Part shown: one piece after another, positions 1 through 8,356 of the stretch
Numbering within the stretch: position 1 is the first letter of the stretch
Layout of the letters: every line of letters begins with the position of its first letter
Source of the DNA: Phorcus lineatus
Taxonomy: Eukaryota > Mollusca > Gastropoda > Trochida > Trochidae
Assembly: GCA_921293015.1 (NCBI GenBank)
Contig: OV121081.1
Location: 79,005,022-79,069,021 of the forward strand
Direction: 5' to 3'
Length of the DNA: 64,000 nucleotides
Made by a program: the position numbers and the translations under genes
The notes under the pieces: model-generated
The model's database searches: none
What the model saw: only the letters and a program-made list of their open reading frames with translations
What the model was told of the DNA's origin: nothing

Positions 1-355
1 TATTTTGATTTGCATCTGAACGTATAGGTACAAATGTACAAAATCATAAATTGCGATAACAATTAATTGGTATTTTGTTACCCGAACTTTCATAGTGGAA
101 TATTAATTATTAAGACACCCTTATTAAATGCAGAGAACCTGATTCAGTGTGGAACATTTTAATGTTCAGATAACTGTCATTTTAATTCACTGCAATTTTC
201 ATTTGGTGTCTGTGTATACATGTATATTGAATTTTTCAGGACACGTAGCTTACCAAATATTTAACAGTGTTAACATATATTTTGATTTGAATCTGAATAT
301 ATAGGTACAAATGTTGACCATGATCATGAGTTGAGATAACAATTAAGGTTTCAAT
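1..355. repeat. Imperfect 277-bp direct duplication
   Basis: The sequence starting at base 1 (tattttgattt...ataggtacaaatgt) returns at about base 278 with a few differences, so two diverged copies of a 277-bp unit lie head to tail just upstream of the putative terminal exon at 366. It probably lies in an intron of that gene. No coding potential is seen. Confidence 0.4.
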
Positions 356-365
356 TTATTTTCAG

Positions 366-665
366 ATACTTTGACAAATCTGTTACAAGGACGCAGTCAA
401 GGATACAATTCTCAAGAACGGCGGAATTCTTTTAAGATGCTCTTCGAGGGTGCAGGAAGAAAATGGCCTTGAATCAGGACATTCATACTTTAAGAATTAA
501 TCTTCAGCTTTGGACAGTGATATGAAGATTTGACAAATCTGATTCTAAGTAAAGTTAATTTTTCAAAACATATTTAAAAGGAAATATTTTTGTATTATTA
601 CAATATATACGTTGATTGCATTAAATAGATTTTTATATTGAATAAATATTTCATCTTATTTGAGC
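366..665 (+). CDS. Probable terminal exon of an upstream plus-strand gene (partial)
   Basis: A polypyrimidine tract ending in ttttcag (to 365) looks like a splice acceptor. One frame then reads open for 35 codons, beginning TLTNLLQGRSQGYNSQERR and ending GRKWP, to a TGA at 470-472. An AATAAA signal follows at 641-646 with a T/G-rich stretch just after it, giving a compact 3' UTR. The rest of the gene would lie left of the window. The peptide is basic and not recognised. The call rests only on acceptor, open frame, stop and polyadenylation signal in the right order, so it could be a chance arrangement. Confidence 0.4.
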
Positions 666-1030
666 TTTTTTCTTGCTTATTTTCAAGGCACAATTGCTCA
701 TCACTTAGTTTGAAAATGTTGAATCTATTCATAAGAAATTGTAAACCTAAACATGTAATTAAGTTACCATATCAAATTCTAAAATGGTATCCATTATTAG
801 TCATTATATTGTTTTAAATGTGAAATAATTGGGCTTAATTGTATCCATTTTCATCTAAAATATGCAATTGTGCCTTACAAAATACAGGTTTTTGTTTGAA
901 GCTCTGAAACCTGATGAAGTTCCCACTGCATAACATTATTATACTGGGGTATAACACAACCACTAAAGGACATGTGTTAAACTTTTTTCAGACTTCTGTT
1001 AAATATTTTGGGAGGTATTTACACTTCTAA

Positions 1031-1358
1031 TAGAGGTTTAATGTAGGTCTAACAAACGTCTAAAAGACGTCTAATAAACGTCTAAAAGACATCTAGTAGA
1101 CGTCTAATAAATGTCTAAAAAACGTCTAATAAACGTCTAAAAGACGTCTAATAAATGTCTAAAAGACGTCTAATATACGTCTAAAAGACGTCTAATATAC
1201 GTCTAGACGTCTAATATACGTCTAATAGACGTCTACCTTTAGACGTCTAATAGACGTCTAGGCTTAGACGTCTTTCTAGTCCCACAGATTAGACTATATT
1301 TAGACGTCTTTAAGACGTCTAGGCTAGACGTCTAATAGACGTCTATGTGCCTGCTGGG
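1031..1358. repeat. gacgtcta palindromic tandem array with a CCCAGCAGGC-type end
   Basis: About 300 bp made of tandem agacgtctaa-like units. Because GACGTC is self-complementary, the array can fold on itself in many registers. It ends at 1349-1358 with gcctgctggg followed by TA, the same terminal sequence that closes the element at 4102-5013. I read it as the repeat core and right end of a second, diverged member of that family. No matching left terminus is visible. Confidence 0.6.
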
Positions 1359-1559
1359 TAGTCATTAGTGGACCAATCATATCATCCCGTTTAAAATAAA
1401 GATAGCGGCGCTAGAGGTTAATAAATGGTAAACGGGAGTTACTTGCCCCTATATACTGATACCCAAAGCTTTTGCCGCTGTCATTGTGATTGGCTAGTAG
1501 AGATTGCGTCAGAACGTGCAGGCAAGGAGGGTGCTTTTAGACCTTTGTGGAGAGGACAG

Positions 1560-2194
1560 CTTACGATATACTAGTAGTACGTTCGAATCAAAACTTTTAT
1601 TCCTCGGAACACAGTCGATTTTAATCAGGCTGGAAATCTTCAATCTTGGAAACTGCGTTACAGCCTACATTCGATTTAATGATGCGGCAGGAAACATCTC
1701 GATCTTGCTCTTTAGTGATGGCCAAGGCTCGTGTGACTCCTACTAAGAAAGTGACATTATCTAAACTTGAACTTACAGCTGCTTGTATTGCCATGAAGTT
1801 ATCCTGATTTCTCTAAAGATAACTTCAAATGACAATCGACAGTACACACTTCTGGACTGAAAGTATGTTTGTCACATGCTATATAAACAACAATACTTCA
1901 AGATTCAAAACCTTTGTGACCAACAGAATCACCATTATCCAAGATGACTCAGACACTAACCGGTGGAGGTATGTACAATCCGCACACAATCCGCCCGATG
2001 CTTCTTCTAGAGGTTTAAAAGTAGTAGCCGTCCGCAAGCTTCAATGTTGGCTTTATGGACCTCTATTCCTTCAGAACATCATGTGTGATGTGACCTATCA
2101 ACAAACTCTCTCGATTTCTCAAACAAAGACTCAAATGATGTTGCATGCTATTTTATGCACATACCTCGTTTTTCAGACAGAAAGATATTCATGA
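1560..2194 (+). mobile_element. BEL/Pao LTR-retrotransposon fossil fragment (RNase H region)
   Basis: Translated pieces match the RNase H region of Pao-type pol proteins: a KLELTAA motif near 1765-1790, then at about 1829-2080 a segment with YINN...RFKTFVTNR, WRYV and NPPDASSRGL, followed by W-x-x-GP-x-FL. These are landmark strings of the family. It is a short, broken and old fragment with no LTRs in sight. Confidence 0.75.
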
Positions 2195-2602
2195 ACTCTT
2201 TATGCTGAGATAAGAATACAGGAAAATGTTGCGTGACCTGCGTTATTAATCATATGACAGCCTCGAATCATTAAAAAGATGAAATGAATAAAACGAAATG
2301 TGTAATTTTAATTGGACACACGTAACACGTCCCCCGAGGCCGAACTTGTCCCGTTTTGGGTCGTTATATCTGTGTACAAAAGAGAAGAATATAAAAAAGT
2401 CCTCTTATTGTTGCTATCACGTATCAAGACCCCTCTCAAAATAATCAAGAAACTCATAAACATAACATTATCTCGATGTATTTCTTTGTAAGTCAAAGAT
2501 TGAAATAATGTGGTGTTTTTCGTGAAGTTTTGATAACGTAAACGAAATGAATTTATTATATACATTGAAATTTCTACACTTACGTTTGTTACTGTGAACA
2601 AT

Positions 2603-2903
2603 TATTATGAAATTTCGGATCAGGAGGTCCGTGGTTCGAATCTCGCCAGGGGCTCGGCAACTTTGTCTGCAATAGAGAACTGTTCTACACGCAGTCAGGT
2701 TTGGGTGCAATGCTGCACTGAAATTCAGCGGAGTACCACCCATGGTTCACTAGTTCCAGCCGATGCTCGCAGGTTTCACCGCAATGCATAGCCACAATGG
2801 TGTTGCGGGCTTTCTCCCTGCAATAATACTAGCAGCCGCGATATGAGTGAAATAATCTTGAAAGCGGCGTTAAACACCAACTCACCTCACCTATTATGAA
2901 ATT
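2603..2903 (+). mobile_element. 5'-truncated tRNA-derived SINE with 12-bp target duplication
   Basis: A Pol III B-box (ggttcgaatc, 2633-2642) lies in a tRNA-like head that lacks the A-box, so the copy is 5' truncated. The body ends in the conserved tail gaaagcggcgttaaac followed by actcacctcac. It is bounded by a perfect 12-bp duplication, tattatgaaatt, at 2603-2614 and 2892-2903, the mark of LINE-driven insertion. Related copies lie at 7750, 7992 (minus) and 12490 (minus). Confidence 0.9.
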
Positions 2904-2957
2904 GTGAGTCGAGCAGCTTTTTTATCTTTATCAAAATATTTTTTCCAGAGTTGAGCA

Positions 2958-3842
2958 ATGCTGCACAGACGTTCGGCGGCCGTTCTTGGATTTGTTTGCT
3001 GTGTTACTGTAGTGAAGCTGTATGACGACTTGTATGCCCAAAGGTATCCCATGAACTCCACGCCCACATCGATACACAGCGAAACTCTTACACGCTCCCG
3101 AAATGCCACTAGAAATAGACTCATCGTCATCCCGATATTTCCATTAATAACAGACAGGAGATATAACAAGACCAATTTTAATTACCCAGACAAGCTTGAA
3201 GACCGAATGCTGGATTTCATGGAGAGTCTGCAAGAGTCGATAAAGCACCAGTTTGTGGAAGAGGTGCATATATTGTACGATCAGGGGAACATGCCGAGTT
3301 ATGTCACTTACAAATTAGGTCACAGTGCAAAATTAAAGTTTCTTAAAGTGGAAGATGCTTATAACGCCAGCAGAGTTTTGGAATATGTCCACAAACATTA
3401 TATTAACCAATTGGTGATGATAACGAACGGAGATATCTACCCTGGAGAAGGCTTTGGTCATATTAATTATGACGTCATGAAGTCCAAGCACCTATTTTAC
3501 ACGCCATCTCGTCACGGGAGGCAGGAGAAGCGGTGTGAGATGCCCCCTGACATGTGCGACCACGGTGTGAAGTACTTGGGCGCTCATGACACTTATATCT
3601 TCATTCCCACCAAACCATTTCCCCAAGTAGGGCTGCAATGGCTGAAGAACAATAACTGGGACTCATTCGGTACAGAGAATGTGATATTGTACATATACCG
3701 GTACACACTAGGGTACAAGCTTCTGAATCCATGTAAACTTATCTTTATCTACCATAACCACTGCAGTCATGTTCGCCACAATGACAGGAAAAGAGTTCAA
3801 ATACGTTCTTCTGTTGTGAAACCGTCATATCATCTGCAATAA
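2958..3842 (+). CDS. Single-exon type II membrane protein, glycosyltransferase-like
   Basis: A 294-residue uninterrupted reading frame. Residues 9-21 are hydrophobic after a basic start (MLHRR), as in a type II signal anchor, and NxS/T sequons follow at about 33, 49, 70 and 136, so the bulk would face the Golgi or ER lumen. An IPIFPLITDRRY segment (about 58-69) and LVMITNGDIYPG (152-163) resemble the sugar-nucleotide binding core of invertebrate glycosyltransferase-like proteins, with NGDI in the place of the metal-binding acidic motif. SRHG, several cysteines and GTENV...YTLGY follow. The activity is inferred and the family is not certain. The start codon is the first in frame; a tttttccag just upstream (about 2940-2949) could be an acceptor, so it may be the last exon of a spliced gene. 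No tight AATAAA is seen after the stop. The 5' side abuts a SINE. Confidence 0.6.
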   Translation: MLHRRSAAVLGFVCCVTVVKLYDDLYAQRYPMNSTPTSIHSETLTRSRNATRNRLIVIPIFPLITDRRYNKTNFNYPDKLEDRMLDFMESLQESIKHQFVEEVHILYDQGNMPSYVTYKLGHSAKLKFLKVEDAYNASRVLEYVHKHYINQLVMITNGDIYPGEGFGHINYDVMKSKHLFYTPSRHGRQEKRCEMPPDMCDHGVKYLGAHDTYIFIPTKPFPQVGLQWLKNNNWDSFGTENVILYIYRYTLGYKLLNPCKLIFIYHNHCSHVRHNDRKRVQIRSSVVKPSYHLQ

Positions 3843-4101
3843 ACCATTTTCATTTTTATGCCATTATATGTAACGTATGGCATTCACATTAATGTGTCAT
3901 AATATCTCATGGAGCATAAATACGAACCAAAATACGTATGTCTTAAGTTAGGTTAAAGTCCTCTACCTCCCAAAACTTGCATCTCCATCTCTAAAATGAC
4001 AATATATTTCCTTGTTTTCCCCAAAACAATATGAATGTTGAAGGGTCAAATTTATTTGCCCCATTTACATGAATATCATTTAAAGGAACTACTCAACACT
4101 A

Positions 4102-5013
4102 CCCAGCAGGCAACATGACCTTGTATCAACGTTGAAACGACGTCGTTTACCAACGTTGAAATGACGTTGAAATTTGATTGGATTTGAAATTTGCGGCGAC
4201 GTCGAAATCCGACGTTATTTCGACGTCGGTTCAACGTTGAAGCCAAGACGTTGTATTGACGTTGAAAAGACGACATTTCGACATCAAAGCATGTTGATCA
4301 GTCAGGTTATGTTAGCTTTGTATCGTTCTCATATTTGAAGCCATGCATCATCTGTTAGGTTAAGCTATCATCTTCAGCTTTTTCATTTGCCTCGGTTCAA
4401 GAGTTAAATGGCTGCTCGTGGATATCCAAGTAATGGAAATTAATTACATTGTGAGGGTGTCAATGTTTATATGACTCTGCAACGATTTAGACTAAAGTGT
4501 CACCAAAAAAATGTTTGTTAAAAAGGCGCAATTACCGCTTTGTAAGAACTACTAACTTTATGCAAATCGAAAATGTATGTTTTCAGTTGTGAACATAACT
4601 GAAAAAATACAAACTGTTGAAAAATACCATATACCTTGTTTATTCTAATCAGACATAGGACAGAGTTACTTCCCTTTATTGTGAAATTGAAAGAAATTAA
4701 CCTTTATTCATCTAAATCCAATATCAATAACACTTTTAAATGTCAATGATAGCTGTTCGTTTTTGCATTTTTTATTTCATTTTTTAAAACAATCCGTAAC
4801 TCATTTGATGTTATTAATAATAATGAAATGTTGTAGAATTAATGACATGTCAGTTTTAAGTTGTTCTGATGACATTGAAACAACGTCAAAACACCAACCA
4901 AATTTCAACGTCAGTTAAAAAACGTTGTTCCGACGTCGAAAATTGGTTATTCGACGTCCTGACCTATAATCAACCAAATTTCGACGTCGAAATGACGTCA
5001 GATGCCTGCTGGG
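4102..5013. mobile_element. Non-autonomous TIR element, CCCAGCAGGC ends, acgttgaa-rich flanks
   Basis: Perfect 10-bp terminal inverted repeats, cccagcaggc at 4102-4111 and gcctgctggg at 5004-5013, are flanked by TA on both sides (4100-4101, 5014-5015), which suggests a TA target duplication. Next to each end lie dense, mutually complementary arrays built from aacgttgaa and gacgtcgaaa. The centre (about 4330-4850) is plain AT-rich DNA without an ORF. The superfamily is not assigned; a TA duplication would suit mariner-like or other TA-targeting transposases. Confidence 0.75.
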
Positions 5014-5027
5014 TAAGAACTAAAATT

Positions 5028-5550
5028 GGTTCGTAGACATAATGACGTCAAACGTCGCCCTCTGTCAATATTGCTTTCCTCGGGTCTGTAAACATAGGTA
5101 TTGACCTCATCACCAGTCTATAATTGTATAATGTATTCTTTAAATAAGGCTCCAAAATTACGCCATTGTTCAGTTTTCAATCTTAATATTGCTGCACTAT
5201 GTTACGCAGATGATAGCTTTCACTAGGCTCCTTTACTCAAGCCGTCAGGTTAACCTTCACATGTTTTTGATATCTTATTATCCTCATTTCTAAATTTTAT
5301 GATCAAGTTTTTCTTCTCAGTGCTCATCTCATTTGATTTCCGACCCATTTTGCCGACCGCTAAATTCTCGGAAGTAAAGTAACAGACGACCAAAAAATAC
5401 GTGTCACGTGATATACACGTGATGACCTTTCTATTAATAGTAAATGTGTAATGGCTGACGGAAGTTATTTATGCACAGCGGCGTTCTAAAAACGGAGAAA
5501 GAAAGGGGATGACGTCACGATAACCAAAATCACGAATACTTATGGCCACA
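5028..5550. repeat. Dispersed repeat related to 39668-40110
   Basis: Bases 5060-5130 (tgtcaatattgctttcctcgggtct...attgacc...caccagtctataattgt) match one arm of the palindrome at 39668-39812. acataatgacgtcaaac (about 5037-5053) recurs inverted near 39947, and atgacgtcacgataac (about 5509) recurs near 39904. The two loci therefore hold rearranged members of one family. No coding capacity is seen. Confidence 0.6.
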
Positions 5551-5582
5551 GACTGTAGGCTATAAATAGCCATGAGTAACCA

Positions 5583-5704
5583 GCCGTAAGCACAGGCACC
5601 AGGCTCTACTTGTAAATAAATAAGCAAAGATAAACCTTATATGTTATATAGGTTTATCTTTGCTTATTTATTTACAAGTAGAGTTTGGTGCCTGTGGCCG
5701 TAAG
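5583..5704. mobile_element. 106-bp palindromic hAT-like MITE with 8-bp target duplication
   Basis: Bases 5591-5696 form an almost perfect inverted repeat: about 46 bp starting cacaggcaccaggctctac is mirrored on the far side with only a couple of mismatches around a short AT loop. Identical 8-bp direct repeats, gccgtaag, flank it (5583-5590, 5697-5704). Eight-base duplications are the hallmark of hAT transposases, so this reads as a foldback hAT MITE mobilised in trans. Confidence 0.85.
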
Positions 5705-5855
5705 CGATACGAGCGTTTTAGGCCGAAGGATATCAGGGTAGGCCTATATGATGGAGCTAGGCTGAGACAAATACGATTCTTGATGATCTTCTAAATGATT
5801 TCCTGGATTGATGAAGAAGAATGAGTTCTTATGTATAATCAACTTCTTTATTGCA

Positions 5856-5905
5856 TGGATTGCGACGTTTCGGTGTAGATACTAACACCGTCATCAAGCA
5901 AGTGA
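5856..5905 (-). other. Hammerhead-like motif of a Penelope-type element end
   Basis: On the minus strand the sequence reads cttgatga, then ggtgt...acacc (a 5-bp stem with an 8-base loop), then gaaacgtcgc. This resembles the CUGAUGA/stem II/GAAA core of the hammerhead ribozymes found in Penelope-like retroelement termini, but the first core base is T instead of C and one extra base precedes stem II. It is probably a degenerate or non-cleaving relative. No reverse transcriptase is attached. Confidence 0.45.
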
Positions 5906-6345
5906 TACATATTATTAGATGAAGGCAAATATATAAAAAAAAATGAGATAGTATTTTTTATATTAAATGGTTTGATGTACATATTGTTTAGATAGGTTTT
6001 TACATTTTGAAAATTAATTTTAAACACTATAATTGAAATGAAAACATGTTTTTAATTCTCTCAGGTAAAATAAAAAATAACGTGTTTAATTCAGTTAATG
6101 ATAGAATCCATATTTTAAATTTCACTCAAAAGCGAAAGTAGAGGTTGCATTACAGGTGACACTGTATTAATGATGACTAACGTTGATTAAATGTTTTAAA
6201 AGAGCAAAGCCTTTTGTCACGATACTATGTTTCTCCTAAGCCCCCCCTTAGCAAATGAAAAATTTTCAAACTAAAAGACGAAACGTTTATCCAAAGTATC
6301 TGTTTACAGAAGAAGCAATTTGAATTGATACTGTCTACTTAGAAG

Positions 6346-6421
6346 ATAAATAGTTGCGTTTGTAAAATTTCCGGGATTCATTGTTATTCAAGACCCGCAA
6401 ATTTAGTTTATAACCGACGGC
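6346..6421 (+). repeat. Half copy of the 47396-47500 palindromic element
   Basis: gataaatagttgcgtttgt...ccgacggc here is nearly identical to the reverse complement of one arm plus loop of the palindrome at 47396-47500. The second arm is missing. The first bases overlap the end of the LINE ORF1 fragment, so one element probably inserted beside or into the other. Confidence 0.7.
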
Positions 6422-6982
6422 GTTGCCTTGACTAAGTGTGGAATGAGTTTTCTCCTCTTTTCCCTAACAGGAAAGCTGAAATCCTCACTAATCTTTACTA
6501 CAGATTGTTTCAGTTTACTCCTTGCTTGTCGCAGAATCTCAGAAGTCTTGCCCCTCGTCAACTTGACAACAATAGGCCTGGATTTCCCATCCTCCTTCCT
6601 CTTCCCCACTCTATGGGCCCTCGCTATCCCCACCTTCTAAACCTTATCAGCATCCTCTATATACAGCTTATCACTGCATGAGCACCTCCCTCACCACCTC
6701 CTCACACTCACCCAACGACTCCCTCTCCCCACCGTGCTTCTCTGGGATGCCGTATACAACTATATTGTCCCTTCGGAATCTATTTTCCAAATCATCTGTT
6801 TTCATTGTCAAATCGGTTGTTTTCATCAATACTGACTTGCTGAGAGTTTCTACTTGCTTCTCAAGCGCCTTAACTTCTTCCTGAAGGTTAGTGATTATTT
6901 CAGAGAGTTCACTGACAGAAGGCTTAGCCCCTGGGTTTGTTTCTACATCCCAACATCTAGTTATAGTCAACAATGTGAGCAC
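6403..6982 (-). mobile_element. Decayed LINE ORF1 fragment with 2A-like peptide
   Basis: Minus-strand frames give a CR1/L2/Tx1-style ORF1 protein. A leader with WDVETNPGA (about 6926-6982) is followed by a coiled coil (LQEEVKALEKQVETLSK), then the RNA-binding core RRDNIVVYGIPE. After an in-frame stop at about 6668-6670 and a second one upstream of 6633, IARAHRVGKR and RPIVVKL continue to the conserved basic C-terminus with FPVREKRRKL. DxExNPGP motifs at the front of ORF1 are known in several APE-type LINEs, where they cause ribosome skipping. Here the last residue is Ala, not Pro. ORF2 is not present nearby, so this is a truncated, inactive copy. Confidence 0.8.
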
Positions 6983-6999
6983 GGAAACTGAAGAGGTAT

Positions 7000-7400
7000 A
7001 TTTGACGTCGGTTGGCAGTGAATTCCAAAGATATGGTGCAGTGTAGACAAAGGTCCTATGGCCAAGTCTGACTTTAGGGAGTGTAAGAAGGTGCTACTGC
7101 TGTGACCTTAGACATCTTGCAGGGGTGTACTGAGTAATCAGTTCAGGCAGATACTCTCGAGCTTGGCATTTATAGACTAGACACAAGATTTTGACATTCA
7201 CACAGGTAACCAATGTGATCTCATTTAGATTTCAGCTACACAATTCTGGCGGCAGTGTTTTGAATTTTTTGCAAATTCTGTAATTGCAAAGTGTTTAATC
7301 CAGCAAGAAGACTATTGCAATAATCCAGTCTTGACAGCACTAGAGATCTCACTAAGGTATGGGCACAGTCTAAAGTGACAGAACTCCTGTGCATGTAGAG
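7000..7400. repeat. Unclassified dispersed-repeat-like stretch
   Basis: No gene is visible. The attgcaataatccagtcttgac string (about 7315-7337) and its surroundings look like sequence I associate with dispersed repeats in marine animals, and it adjoins the LINE ORF1 leader, so it may be 5' UTR of that LINE. This is pattern memory, not a measured match. Confidence 0.25.
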
Positions 7401-7737
7401 GAGATAACATCAACTGATGGCCATGTTCACCATAAGAATGTACATGTTTATTATTAATTTTTTTGTTCCAGTTCCATTTCGAGCATTCAATACTGTTTTT
7501 TCTATTGTTAAATATTTCTCATATCCTGAACATTAACAAGAAAATGTAAGAAAAGCGGTTCAAGAATTGTTGTCAGTCATCAACAATAGTCTTTTGTAGT
7601 TTGCTAGATGTTTGGTTTGAAAATAAACATGATGGAACGACATTTTCACATGTTGATTTATTCAGCCCCAAAAGACTTCACATCAAACGAACTGTAAGTA
7701 GCATTATTGCATATCTTATCATTTGTTGCTTGAATGT

Positions 7738-7918
7738 TCTATTTACCCACACCCATGGTTCCCTAGTTCCAGCCGATACTCGCAGGTTTCACCGCAAATC
7801 ACAGCCACAATGGTGTTGTGGGCTTTCTGGCTGCAATAATACCAGCAGCTGCTATATAAGTGAAATAATCTTGAAAGCGGCGTTAAACCCAAACTCAGTC
7901 ACTCACTCTATTTACCCA
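7738..7918 (+). mobile_element. 5'-truncated SINE with 12-bp target duplication
   Basis: Same family as the SINE at 2603: the shared stretch runs from cacccatggttc to gaaagcggcgttaaac, ending aactcagtcactcac. Perfect 12-bp direct repeats, tctatttaccca, lie at 7738-7749 and 7907-7918. The tRNA head is missing, so truncation is more severe than in the 2.6-kb copy. Confidence 0.9.
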
Positions 7919-7991
7919 TCAAGGCATGAAGATATTTCAGGGTCACAGGTCCTGAAGTACAATCATATTGCTCAAGTCTTCTCCTTGAGCT

Positions 7992-8215
7992 GAGGTAAGG
8001 TGGTTTAGGTTTAATGCCACTATCAAGAGTATTTCATTTATGTCACGGCTGAAAGTAGTATTGCAGGGAGAAAGCCTGCAACAGTATTATCACTATTCAT
8101 TGTGGTGTATCAGTTAGAACTGGCAAACTCTGGGTGATGCTGCATTGAATTTCAGTGTAGCATTGCACCAAAACCTTATTGCTTGTAGAACAGATCTCTT
8201 CTGCAGACATCTTTT
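7992..8215 (-). mobile_element. SINE, diverged minus-strand copy
   Basis: The reverse complement carries the family's body and tail: gcaatactactttcagccgtgac, a degenerate aaagcggcgttaaac equivalent at 8003-8020, and the tgttctacaagcaat block at the other end (about 8170-8195). It is more diverged than the copies at 2.6 and 7.7 kb and no clean target duplication is visible. Confidence 0.7.
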
Positions 8216-8356
8216 CCTTTGAAGTAACATTTTGATCAAAATCCAAAAACGTTTTTGTTCACTGTGTGTATCATCTAAGGAATAGAGACCACAACAGAGA
8301 TAGTTATAGATATTAAACAGACAGACAGCAAACACAGATTTGAACACATAAGCGAC

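Noticed and set aside
2615-2700. tRNA gene
   Set aside because: Only a B-box is present in a truncated head, with no A-box, and it is part of a SINE with target duplications.
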